NCBI GenBank assembly: GCA_016234955.1 | Contig: JACRNN010000266.1 | Span: forward strand, 1 to 14,874 | From: Deltaproteobacteria bacterium | Lineage (GTDB): Bacteria > Desulfobacterota > GWC2-55-46 | DNA: 14,874 bases | Direction of reading: 5' to 3' | Shown: one piece after another, positions 6,946-14,721 of the stretch | Position numbering within the stretch: position 1 is the stretch's first letter | Layout of the letters: each line of letters starts with the position of its first letter | Position numbers and translations under genes: made by a program | Notes under the pieces: model-generated | What the model was told of the DNA's origin: nothing | Databases searched by the model: none | What the model saw: only the letters and a program-made list of their open reading frames with translations

Positions 6946-7062
6946 GTTCGAGGCATTCACCGTCATGAATACAAAATCCCCCTGAATATCCCCATATTGC
7001 CGGGTAAATGCCCATCCGGGTGGGCTGTGTCCACCATGTACATGAGTGAGTAGCGGATATTT

Positions 7063-7086
7063 TGGTGGGCCGAGCCCACCCTACTA
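7063..7086 (+). repeat. REP-like palindrome, family A, copy 2
   Basis: GGTGGGC (7064-7070), loop CGA, GCCCACC (7074-7080), then CTACTA. This is the same unit and right flank as 6019-6044, in the same orientation, at the other side of the islet. A degenerate relative (GGTGG at 7019-7023 with CCACC at 7031-7035) lies about 45 bases before it. Confidence 0.7.
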
Positions 7087-7093
7087 TACTATA

Positions 7094-7113
7094 CTCCCTT
7101 TTACCAAAGGGAG
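7094..7113. terminator. Terminator-like hairpin upstream of smc
   Basis: CTCCCTTT (7094-7101) pairs perfectly with AAAGGGAG (7106-7113) across TACC. On the plus strand a T-rich run comes only after 10 more bases. The 3' arm bases AAAGGG (7106-7111) can instead pair with CCCTTT (7119-7124, just before TTAAT), so two alternative stems are possible. It may stop transcripts from the islet before smc. Confidence 0.35.
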
Positions 7114-7331
7114 GCCCTGCCCTTTTTAATCCCTTTTTCACTCTTATACCGCCTCGATAAACGGCGTGGACGCCGAAGAATTCCATAAGTACCCCTTATT
7201 GTATTACCCAGGCTGGCTACCCCATATATAGTGCGTCAGCTCCTTTTTTCATACTTTCCATAGTATTTTTCGCTTTACAAAAAAAATGATTTTTGTTACG
7301 ATTCCAGACCATCAAGCTCAGGGGCTCAAGT

Positions 7332-10300
7332 TTGAAGATAAAAAAGATAACCATCCACGGTTTCAAGTCCTTCGTCGACAGGGTCTCGCTCAACTTCCCG
7401 ATGGCCGTCTCCGGCATAATCGGCCCCAACGGGTGCGGCAAGAGCAACATCTTCTCCAACGAAGAGGGGCAGGCGCCGGCGCGCTTCGCCAACTTCACGG
7501 AGATAGAGATATGCCGCAGGCTCTACAGGTCCGGGGAGAGCGAATATTACATAAACAAGGTCCAGTCCAGGCTCAGGGACATCGTGGACCTCTTCACCGA
7601 TACCGGCATAGGCACAAGGGCGTACTCGATAATCGAGCAGGGGCAGGTCGGCTGGCTCATAAACGCGAAGCCCGAGGAGCGGCGCGTGATATTCGAGGAG
7701 GCCGCCGGGATAAACAAGTTCAAACACAAAAAAGACGCGGCGTTAAGAAGGCTTGAGGCGACGCGGGAGAACCTCACCAGGGTAAACGACATCATAAGCG
7801 AGGTCAGGCGCCAGCTCAATTCGCTCAACAGGCAGGCGAAGAAGGCCGAGAGGTTCAAGGCCTTGAGAGAAGAGTTCAAATCCGTGGAGCTCCTGCTCTC
7901 GTCCATCGAGTTCAGCCGCATGAAGGCCGGCAGGGAGGCCGCCGCCAAGAGGCTTGAGGCCGTCGGCGACGAGGACCTCGCGCTCTCAACTGCCGCCGCC
8001 GGGAAGAGGGCAAGGCTTGAAGGCGTCAAGGGCGACTACCTCGACGTAGAGAACGAATACAGGGCCGTGAGGGAGAAGATAGCAGTCTTGGAAAAGGCCA
8101 TCCAGACCGAGGAGCGCGCCTTCGAGGTCGCCGGGATGCGCGTGGATGAGCTCGGCAGGGAGCAGGATAGGCTCGGCCGGGAGATAGCCGACCTCGAGGG
8201 CGGCAACCGCGCCGCCCTATCGGAGATCGAGGCGCTTAACGCCTCCTTGAGCGAGCTCGCCGCCTCCATAGACTCCGAATCGAGAGGCCTGGAGCAGAGC
8301 GCCGGGGAGCTTGAGAGGGCAACTTCGACGTTGCGGGCTAAGGAAGATGAGCACAGGGCCGAGAGGACGGAGACGTTCAAGCTAACCTCCCGCATAACCG
8401 AGATAAGGCACGCCATACAGGCCCTTTTAAGGGACGAGGAAGAACAGCGCTTCAAGGAGCTCAGGCTCAACGCCGGGCTAAAAGAGACGGTGAAGGCGCT
8501 TGAGTCGAAACAGGGGCCGATAGGCCGGCTCAAGGCGGATATCGCGGAGTCCATAAGGAATAAGGCCCGGATAGAGACCGAGCTTGAGGGGACGAGGCTC
8601 GCCCTCGATGGACTCGAAGGGGAAAGGGCCTCGAAGGAGGCCGCGCTCAAGGGGATAAAGGACGGCTACGCGCTCGCGTCGGCGCGCCTTTCCACGCTTG
8701 AGGACATGGAGAGGAACTTCGAGTCCATCAAGGGCGGGGCAAAGGCCATAATGCTCAAGGAGGGGAGGCACGGGATACACGGCCTGCTCGCCGACCTCAT
8801 AGAGACGAACCCGGGCTTTGAAAAGGCCGTGGAGTCCGTCCTCGGGGACAGGCTCCAGTACGTGGTAGTGGAGAGCCACAAGGAAGGCGTGGAGGCGGTG
8901 GAGTACCTCAAGGCTAAGAGGCTCGGCAAGGGGAGCTTCGTCCCGGTGAAGGACGCGCGCCCGGCCCCGAACCCGGTGCCCGTTCAATCCACGGCCTTCA
9001 ACTACGGTGGCGCAAAGGAGCTTATCGGCGAGGTAAGGATAAAGGAGGGCTACTCCTCCATCGTAAACTGCCTCCTGGGCGACTCCATAGTGGTCGATAC
9101 CCTTACGGACGCCCTCGAGCTCTGGAGGTCCGGCGCCCAGTACAGGACCATCGTAACCATCGACGGAGAGATCATAGACCCGCAGGGCATAATCACCGGC
9201 GGCGCGTCTCCGTCATCTGACGAGGGGATACTCCAGAAAAGGGGCGAGATAAAGAGGCTTAAGTCCGAGGCCGCGGCGCTTGAGGGCGGGATAAGAGAGG
9301 CCGAAGGAGCCCTTGAGAGGACCCTCGGCGAGATACAGGCCTCAAAGGCCGTACTCGAAGGGTGCAGGCAGAGCCTCCATGACGCGGACATCAGGAAGGT
9401 AAACCTCGAGGGCGCGCTTAAAAGGGAAGAGGACGAGACCTCGAGGCTCGTCAAGCTCAGGTCGGAGACCGAGGGCGGCATACTCGCCGCGGGCCAGAGG
9501 CTCTCGGATACCGCCTCCAGGAAGGCCGCACTCTCAAGCGAGAGGGAAGAGCTGGAGAAGGGGCTTGCCGAAAGGGAGGCTCGGGCCGCCTTGCTGTCAA
9601 ACGAAATAGCCGCCTTATCAGCCGAGAAGGAGCGGCTCTCCGGCATAGTCACTGAGATACGGGTGGCGCTGGCCCAGGCAAAAGAACGCCATGAGTCGAT
9701 AAAGAGGCAGATTGCCGGCAAAGAGCACGCTATGGAAGAGACCCTTAGGAGGCTCTCCGCGAAGAGAGAGGGGATAGAGGCCGCCGGGGTGGAGATAGCC
9801 CGGAGGGGTTCGGAGATAGAGGTCCTCAGGGTCAAGATAGAGGAGCTTTTGTCCCGGACCGACGGGGTAAGGAAGGAGGAGGCCCGGCTCCTCGATACCG
9901 TAAGCTCGCTCTCCGGGGAGATAAAGGGGATAGAAGATGCGATAAGGGAGCTTGAGTCGAGGAGGACAGAGCTGCAGGAGCTAAAGGGGGAGCTTACCAT
10001 AGACTTGAAGGAGATGGAGCTCAACATAAACAACTTGAGCGAGCGTATAAGGGAACGTTACGGTTCCGACGTGAGGGAATTCACCCCGGCCGAGGGCGAA
10101 GCCGCGCCCGACGTCTCTGCGCTCGAGGCGCGGAGGGACGGTCTCCGGGAGAAGATATCCTCCCTCGGCGAGGTCAGCCTCTCAGCGCTCGAGGAGTATA
10201 ACGACCTGGAAAGGAGGCATCAGTTCCTGCTCGACCAGCAGACGGACCTGTCAAAGTCCGTGGAGGCGCTCCATACCGCCATATCGAGGATAAACAGGAC

Positions 10301-10754
10301 GACCCGCGAGAAGTTCCGGGCCACGTTCGATGAGATAAACGAGCGGTTCAAGGAGACCTTCCCGAGGTTCTTCAGCGGCGGCAGGGCTGAGCTGAGGCTC
10401 TCCGAAGACTCGGACATACTCGACGCGGGCGTCGAGATAGTGGCGCAGCCTCCCGGCAAGAGGCTCCAGAACATAACGCTTCTCTCCGGAGGGGAAAAGG
10501 CCCTTGCGGCAACGTCGTTGATCTTCGCCATATTCCTGATAAAGCCGAGCCCGTTCTGCCTCCTTGACGAGGTCGACGCCCCGCTCGACGACGCCAACAT
10601 CGACAGGTTCAACGAATTCGTGAGGGACATGTCGCGCATCAGCCAGTTCCTCCTCATTACGCACAACAAAAAGACAATGGAGATGGCCGACGCGCTCTAC
10701 GGCATCACAATGGAAGAGCCCGGCGTATCGAAGGTCATCACCCTGAGGTTCTAA
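7332..10754 (+). CDS. smc: Chromosome segregation protein SMC, with internal deletion after Walker A
   Basis: SMC is the ATP-driven, ring-forming subunit of bacterial condensin (with ScpA and ScpB) that organises the chromosome. The 1140-residue product starts at TTG 7332, seven bases after a GGGG site (7321-7324), giving the family-typical MKIKKITIHGFKSF. Seen in order: Walker A GPNGCGKSN (31-39); YRSGESEYYIN and AYSIIEQGQV (Q-loop side); a long first coiled coil; a complete hinge (HGIHGLLADLIE to ITGGASPSSDE); a second coiled coil; signature LSGGEK (1051-1056); Walker B LLDEVDAPLD (Asp1079, Glu1080); and THNKKTM. Odd: after GKSNI (residue 40) the protein jumps to FSNEEGQAP. The family's VDAIRWxxGE helix, the LRGxxMEDVIF R-loop and the following strand, about 44 residues, are absent without a frameshift. 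Length is short of the usual roughly 1190 by about that amount. ATPase activity is therefore doubtful unless the gap is an assembly error. The Roadblock gene follows 70 bases later. Confidence 0.93.
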   Translation: MKIKKITIHGFKSFVDRVSLNFPMAVSGIIGPNGCGKSNIFSNEEGQAPARFANFTEIEICRRLYRSGESEYYINKVQSRLRDIVDLFTDTGIGTRAYSIIEQGQVGWLINAKPEERRVIFEEAAGINKFKHKKDAALRRLEATRENLTRVNDIISEVRRQLNSLNRQAKKAERFKALREEFKSVELLLSSIEFSRMKAGREAAAKRLEAVGDEDLALSTAAAGKRARLEGVKGDYLDVENEYRAVREKIAVLEKAIQTEERAFEVAGMRVDELGREQDRLGREIADLEGGNRAALSEIEALNASLSELAASIDSESRGLEQSAGELERATSTLRAKEDEHRAERTETFKLTSRITEIRHAIQALLRDEEEQRFKELRLNAGLKETVKALESKQGPIGRLKADIAESIRNKARIETELEGTRLALDGLEGERASKEAALKGIKDGYALASARLSTLEDMERNFESIKGGAKAIMLKEGRHGIHGLLADLIETNPGFEKAVESVLGDRLQYVVVESHKEGVEAVEYLKAKRLGKGSFVPVKDARPAPNPVPVQSTAFNYGGAKELIGEVRIKEGYSSIVNCLLGDSIVVDTLTDALELWRSGAQYRTIVTIDGEIIDPQGIITGGASPSSDEGILQKRGEIKRLKSEAAALEGGIREAEGALERTLGEIQASKAVLEGCRQSLHDADIRKVNLEGALKREEDETSRLVKLRSETEGGILAAGQRLSDTASRKAALSSEREELEKGLAEREARAALLSNEIAALSAEKERLSGIVTEIRVALAQAKERHESIKRQIAGKEHAMEETLRRLSAKREGIEAAGVEIARRGSEIEVLRVKIEELLSRTDGVRKEEARLLDTVSSLSGEIKGIEDAIRELESRRTELQELKGELTIDLKEMELNINNLSERIRERYGSDVREFTPAEGEAAPDVSALEARRDGLREKISSLGEVSLSALEEYNDLERRHQFLLDQQTDLSKSVEALHTAISRINRTTREKFRATFDEINERFKETFPRFFSGGRAELRLSEDSDILDAGVEIVAQPPGKRLQNITLLSGGEKALAATSLIFAIFLIKPSPFCLLDEVDAPLDDANIDRFNEFVRDMSRISQFLLITHNKKTMEMADALYGITMEEPGVSKVITLRF

Positions 10755-10824
10755 GAGGCCGCGGCCGTTGTCCGTGCCGGACCACGCCCGTGGAATAATA
10801 TCCCGCGCCTGAGGGAGCATAACG

Positions 10825-11184
10825 ATGCCATTTAAAAAGATATTGCAGGGCCTGGTGGAGAGGGCCGATGCTACCGGGGCCGTTATCCTCGACAGGGACG
10901 GCGAGATACTCGACAAGTTCTCTGAAGACGCGGACCTCGACCTGGACCTCATCGGCGCCCACTACGGCGTCATACTCGGCATAGTGAAGGACGCCGCCGG
11001 GCGGCAGGGGGACTTGAGCGATATAGGCTCGGTCTCTATCCTGACGGAGAGGACGAGGCTTTCCATATGCATTATAAAGGACGGATATTATCTCGTCGTG
11101 ACCTCCGGCAGAAAGACCCCCACGGGCAAGACGCTCCTTGAATCTTCAAAGGCCGTAAAGATGATTGAAGCGGAGATCGGGTAG
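10825..11184 (+). CDS. Roadblock/LC7 domain protein
   Basis: This 119-residue protein fits a single Roadblock/LC7 fold: an N-terminal helix (KKILQGLVERAD), strands AVILDRDGEILDKFS (19-33), a helix around 40-60, then SVSILTERTRLSICIIKDGYYLVVTSG (69-95) and a C-terminal helix LLESSKAVKMIEAEIG. Bacterial members such as MglB dimerise and regulate small Ras-like GTPases; others serve as scaffolds. No GTPase gene is visible here, so its partner is unknown. ATG at 10825 has a GAGGGAG site upstream. It lies 70 bases after smc in the same direction and may share its transcript; a palindrome at 11213-11237 follows. Family assignment is by pattern recognition. Confidence 0.75.
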   Translation: MPFKKILQGLVERADATGAVILDRDGEILDKFSEDADLDLDLIGAHYGVILGIVKDAAGRQGDLSDIGSVSILTERTRLSICIIKDGYYLVVTSGRKTPTGKTLLESSKAVKMIEAEIG

Positions 11185-11212
11185 GGAGAAGGGTATCCGT
11201 TGGTGCTCTTGA

Positions 11213-11237
11213 GCATAGCTTGCGCGGCAAGCTACGC
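11213..11237. repeat. Palindrome after the Roadblock gene
   Basis: TAGCTTGC (11216-11223), loop GCG, GCAAGCTA (11227-11234), with GC on both outer sides pairing after one mismatch. TTAATTAG follows, so it could end the smc-Roadblock transcript. About 35 bases further on, ATTCGCTCGCTATGC (11271-11285) is, on the minus strand, a relative of the repeat at 3022-3037, suggesting the whole 11213-11290 stretch is one composite dispersed repeat. Confidence 0.5.
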
Positions 11238-11306
11238 TTAATTAGACCCCGAAGGCACTTGTCTATTGAGATTCGCTCGCTATGCCTGTTAAAATCGTCT
11301 TTCCTC

Positions 11307-11335
11307 TTGACTTTTCAACGTTATTTCAGTATTGC
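11307..11335 (+). promoter_or_regulatory. Candidate promoter of aroD
   Basis: TTGACT (11307-11312, five of six consensus bases) is followed after 17 bases by TATTGC (11330-11335), a weak -10 box that runs into TATATATGC. The patch is AT-rich in a GC-rich setting and lies about 80 bases before the aroD start. The weak -10 keeps this tentative. Confidence 0.35.
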
Positions 11336-11414
11336 TATATATGCTTTCAATCAGCGCCGCAGTTGCACAGGACGCTTCCGCGTACAGACCGGCCCCGGAG
11401 ACCCGCCCCGAAAG

Positions 11415-12125
11415 ATGCTGAAAAAGAAGAGAGCCTGGCCTTTAAAGACTCCGGCCGTAGCGGGAGTGATAATAGACGGCGTAAAAAAAGGGACGCTGAA
11501 AAAAGCCCTCCTCGGCGGAGCCGATTGCCTTGAGGTACGGGTGGACACATTTGCCGTGAGGGACCTCGATGCGTTGAAGGAGGGGGTCGGAAGGCTCAAG
11601 GAGAGCGCCGGGGTGCCACTCATTATCACCGTGAGGAGCAGGAAAGAGGGCGGCGAGCGCTCGATGCCTGATAACAGGAGGGCGGAGATATTCAAGGCCC
11701 TTATGCCTTTTGCCGATATCGTGGACATAGAGCTCCGCTCATCGGGCGGCTTGCTTAAAGATGTGATAGACTGTGCAAAGAGGAGCGGCAAAGGGGTCAT
11801 CGTCTCTTACCACAACTTCAAGACGACGCCCGGGATCGACACCCTCAATGCCTTGATAAAAAAGGCCCGCTCAAGCGGCGCCGACGCCGTTAAAATAGCG
11901 GCGTTCGCCAGTGGGACCGCGGACTTGAGGAGGCTCGCGGGCGTCCTTGCAGGCTCGGACGACCTGATAGTGATAGCCATGGGCAGGTACGGGGCCTTTA
12001 CCCGTATATTCTTCCCCATGCTCGGCTCTCTCCTCACTTACGGCTCGATAACTGACGGGACCGCTCCAGGACAGCTTCCGCTGAAGGAGATCACCGGGGA
12101 ATTCAGGCGTTACGGTTTCAGGTAG
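11415..12125 (+). CDS. aroD: 3-dehydroquinate dehydratase, type I
   Basis: Type I dehydroquinase removes water from 3-dehydroquinate to give 3-dehydroshikimate in the shikimate pathway, through a Schiff base on lysine in a TIM barrel. The 236 residues carry the family marks: ADCLEVRVDTF (36-46), IITVRSRKEGGE (70-81), Glu106 in DIVDIELRS, catalytic His133 in SYHNFKTTPG, Schiff-base Lys160 in GADAVKIAAFA, and MGRYGAFTRIFFPMLGSLLTYGS near the end followed by GTAPGQLPLKEI. Length fits the monofunctional enzyme. ATG at 11415 is chosen because the in-frame sequence back to 11220 looks like intergenic DNA, including a promoter-like patch; the ribosome site is weak (GGAG about 14 bases away). It is not fused to shikimate dehydrogenase in the visible frame. 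Other aro genes are not in the window, and gap follows after 192 bases. Confidence 0.93.
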   Translation: MLKKKRAWPLKTPAVAGVIIDGVKKGTLKKALLGGADCLEVRVDTFAVRDLDALKEGVGRLKESAGVPLIITVRSRKEGGERSMPDNRRAEIFKALMPFADIVDIELRSSGGLLKDVIDCAKRSGKGVIVSYHNFKTTPGIDTLNALIKKARSSGADAVKIAAFASGTADLRRLAGVLAGSDDLIVIAMGRYGAFTRIFFPMLGSLLTYGSITDGTAPGQLPLKEITGEFRRYGFR

Positions 12126-12198
12126 ACGGGGGGCGGCGCGACAAAGACCCCTTATGGTTTTTATCGCCTCATATATCCCGGTATTCAGGGCAACATAT

Positions 12199-12279
12199 TA
12201 AACCCCCACGGATTTAAGACCCAGGGGGCGGAACGTTAAAAAAAGAACCCTCCACCGGCTTAATATCCCTGGGGGTTTA
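12199..12279. promoter_or_regulatory. Inverted repeat with competing hairpin in the gap leader
   Basis: Left arm 12199-12218 starts TAAACCCCCACGGAT and right arm 12259-12279 ends CCCTGGGGGTTTA; they pair almost perfectly over 20 bases with one mismatch and one extra base. The left CCCCC (12203-12207) can instead pair with GGGGG at 12224-12228 inside the loop, so two exclusive structures exist. The right arm ends 38 bases before the gap ATG. It could be an operator palindrome or an RNA switch; which one cannot be told from sequence alone. Confidence 0.5.
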
Positions 12280-12317
12280 GGAACACTAAAAAATACAACT
12301 TTCCGGAGGAATAGAAG

Positions 12318-13325
12318 ATGACGGTAAGGGTCGCCATTAACGGTTTTGGACGTATCGGCAGGAATATCCTAAGGGCCTCGCTCTCGACAAAGGAGATTGA
12401 GTTCGCGGCCATCAACGACGTGACCGACGCCCCCACCCTTGCCCATCTCCTTAAGTACGATTCGGTCTTCGGCAAAATCGACGCGCAGGTGCAGGCAAAA
12501 GAGGGCGCGATAGTCATAAACGGCAGGGAGATCAAGATTACCGCCGAGAGAGACCCTTCAAAACTTCCCTGGAAGGAGCTGAAGATAGACGTAGCCCTTG
12601 AGTGCACCGGGCTTTTCACGAACCGCGAAAAGGCCGAGGGGCATCTGATTGCCGGGGCCAGGAAGGTCATAATCTCCGCCCCCGCGAAGAACGAGGACAT
12701 AACGATATGCATGGGCGTGAACAACGACAGGTACGACCCGGCAAAGCACTCGATAATATCCAACGCCTCGTGCACGACCAACTGCCTTGCGCCTGTTGCG
12801 ATGGTGCTGCAGGAAAAATTCCGCATCGCAAAAGGGCTCATGACGACCGTGCATGCGTACACGAACGACCAGTCCATCCTCGACCTGCCGCACAAGGACC
12901 TGAGGAGGGCGCGGGCCGCCGCCCTCTCCATGATACCGACATCCACCGGGGCCGCCAGGGCCGTATCCCTTGTGCTCCCCGAGCTCAAGGGCAAGCTTGA
13001 CGGCATGGCCGTAAGGGTCCCGGTGCCGACGGTATCCCTCGTGGACCTCGTGGCCGAGCTTGAAAAGAACGTCACCGCCGAGGAGGTCAACTCGGCACTG
13101 AAAGAGGCCGCACAGGGCAGGCTCAAGGGCATACTCGAATACTGCGACGAGGAGTGCGTCTCCATAGACTTCAAGGGCAACCCCCATTCTTCCATAGTTG
13201 ACGCCCTTTCCACGAAGGCGATAGCCGGCAACATGGTAAAGGTGCTTGCCTGGTACGACAACGAGTGGGGTTTTTCGTGCAGGATGAGGGACCTGGTCCT
13301 CTTCCTCGCATTTAGGGGCGTTTGA
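12318..13325 (+). CDS. gap: Glyceraldehyde-3-phosphate dehydrogenase, NAD-type
   Basis: GAPDH converts glyceraldehyde 3-phosphate, phosphate and NAD+ to 1,3-bisphosphoglycerate and NADH. The 335-residue protein has the Rossmann start RVAINGFGRIGRN (4-16), Asp34 in AINDV, typical of NAD rather than NADP preference, the catalytic Cys152 in SNASCTTNCLAP, and His179 in TTVHAYTNDQ. Then come DLPHKDLRRARAAA, IPTSTGAARA and the C-terminal WYDNEWGFSCRM. It belongs to the classical GapA class. ATG at 12318 has a perfect GGAGG (12305-12309) eight bases upstream. pgk follows after 75 bases and tpiA after that, so the three are probably one operon controlled from the leader at 12199-12279. Confidence 0.97.
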   Translation: MTVRVAINGFGRIGRNILRASLSTKEIEFAAINDVTDAPTLAHLLKYDSVFGKIDAQVQAKEGAIVINGREIKITAERDPSKLPWKELKIDVALECTGLFTNREKAEGHLIAGARKVIISAPAKNEDITICMGVNNDRYDPAKHSIISNASCTTNCLAPVAMVLQEKFRIAKGLMTTVHAYTNDQSILDLPHKDLRRARAAALSMIPTSTGAARAVSLVLPELKGKLDGMAVRVPVPTVSLVDLVAELEKNVTAEEVNSALKEAAQGRLKGILEYCDEECVSIDFKGNPHSSIVDALSTKAIAGNMVKVLAWYDNEWGFSCRMRDLVLFLAFRGV

Positions 13326-13400
13326 GGCCGCTCAACGGTCTTCCCATCCCGGCGCATGACCTTATGAAATACACGGCTACACTATTCACGGAGACGGGAT

Positions 13401-14615
13401 TTGGATAAAAGGCTTAAGTACATAGACGAGATAGGCTTGAAGGGCAAGCGGGTGCTCATAAGGGTGGACTTCAACGTCCCGCTCGACGAGAGCAACAAGA
13501 TAACCGACGACACCCGCGTAAGGAGCGTTCTTCCGACGATAAACTACGCCCTCGATGAGAACGCCAAGGTCATCCTCGCGTCCCACCTCGGCAGGCCCAA
13601 GGGCAAACGCGTGGAGTCGATGAGCCTGTTGCCCGTGGCCAAGAGGCTTGGAAGGCTCCTTGAAAAGGACGTGGCCCTCGCCCCCGACTGCGTCGGCGAA
13701 GACGTGAAAAGGCTCGTCAACGGGATGAAGCCCGGAGAGGTAGTCCTCCTCGAGAACTTGAGGTTCCACCCGGAGGAGGAGGAGAACGACGAGAGGTTCG
13801 GGGCCATGCTCGGAGAGCTCGCCGACATCTATATAAACGACGCCTTCGCGGTGGCGCACAGGGCGCACGCGTCAAACGTCGCCATAACGCATCACGTCAA
13901 AGAGGTCGGGGCCGGCTTCCTGATGAAAAAGGAGATGACGTACTTCTCCATGGCCCTTGAGAAGCCGAAAAGGCCGCTTGTGGCCATCATAGGCGGCAAG
14001 AAGGTCTCCGACAAGGTCGGGGTGCTCTCGAGCCTGTGCGATAGGGCCGATAAGATAATAATAGGCGGCGGCATGGCGCTGACGTTCTTCAAATCCCTCG
14101 GCTACGAGGTCGGGGACTCCTTTGTGGAGAACGACGCCCTCAACGAGGCACGGACCGTGGTGGAGAAGGCCAGAGACAAGCATATGAAGCTATATCTGCC
14201 GGTGGACTTCGTGGTGGCTGACAAGTTCAGCGCGGACGCCGAGACGAAGGTCGTCACGTACCAGGAGATACCCAAGGACTGGATGGCCCTTGACATAGGG
14301 CCCGCCACGCTGACGCTCTTTACCGAGGCCATACAGAACGCCAAGACGATAATATGGAACGGCCCCATGGGCGTCTTCGAGATAGACGCCTTCAGCAGAG
14401 GGACCTTCGGGCTCGTTACCAGCGTTGCGAACACGTACGCCCTGACGATAGTGGGGGGCGGAGACACGGACGTGGCGGTGCACCGCGCCGGCGAGTACGC
14501 CAAGATGAGCTACATATCCACGGGCGGAGGGGCGTTCCTTGAGATACTCAAGGGCAAGGAACTGCCCGGCATAGCCGCGCTCAAGGATAAAGGCATAGCG
14601 GCCGCCGCGAGTTGA
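13401..14615 (+). CDS. pgk: Phosphoglycerate kinase
   Basis: PGK transfers phosphate from 1,3-bisphosphoglycerate to ADP, the step after GAPDH. The 404-residue product has the complete two-domain fold: RVDFNVP (21-27), SHLGRPKG (61-68), ENLRFHPEEE (118-127) and NDAFAVAHRAHAS (146-158) in the substrate domain; then GGKKVSDK (198-205), IGGGMALTFF (221-230), NGPMGVFE (320-327), GGGDT (352-356) and STGGGAFLE (373-381) in the nucleotide domain. The start is TTG at 13401, supported by GGAG (13390-13393) seven bases before it and by the alignment of MDKRLKYIDEIGLKGKRVL to the family's N-terminus. The GGKKVSDK motif has Lys where Ala is common. It sits between gap and tpiA. Confidence 0.97.
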   Translation: MDKRLKYIDEIGLKGKRVLIRVDFNVPLDESNKITDDTRVRSVLPTINYALDENAKVILASHLGRPKGKRVESMSLLPVAKRLGRLLEKDVALAPDCVGEDVKRLVNGMKPGEVVLLENLRFHPEEEENDERFGAMLGELADIYINDAFAVAHRAHASNVAITHHVKEVGAGFLMKKEMTYFSMALEKPKRPLVAIIGGKKVSDKVGVLSSLCDRADKIIIGGGMALTFFKSLGYEVGDSFVENDALNEARTVVEKARDKHMKLYLPVDFVVADKFSADAETKVVTYQEIPKDWMALDIGPATLTLFTEAIQNAKTIIWNGPMGVFEIDAFSRGTFGLVTSVANTYALTIVGGGDTDVAVHRAGEYAKMSYISTGGGAFLEILKGKELPGIAALKDKGIAAAAS

Positions 14616-14721
14616 CGGGGCGCTAAAAGGGGTTTTGCGGGGACTACTCCGCGGCAAGCTCTCAACTGGACACCCCTTCCACGCGGCCCCTTGAAACAAC
14701 CTTAGACGGAAAGGCCATGCC

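Noticed and set aside
7293..7331. Upstream TTG start for smc
   Set aside because: The extra 13 residues are not family-like and have no ribosome site; TTG at 7332 gives the usual N-terminus with GGGG seven bases before it.
6006..7331. CRISPR array or toxin-antitoxin pair in the islet
   Set aside because: No regularly spaced direct repeats and only one credible gene; the repeats are palindromes of different families.
9050..10033. 327-codon Ser-rich minus-strand frame inside smc
   Set aside because: Antisense shadow of the coiled-coil codons (GAG/CTC, AGG); low complexity and no homology signal.
11220..11414. 65-codon N-terminal extension of aroD
   Set aside because: Covers a palindrome, a repeat and a promoter-like patch; type I dehydroquinase normally starts near 11415.
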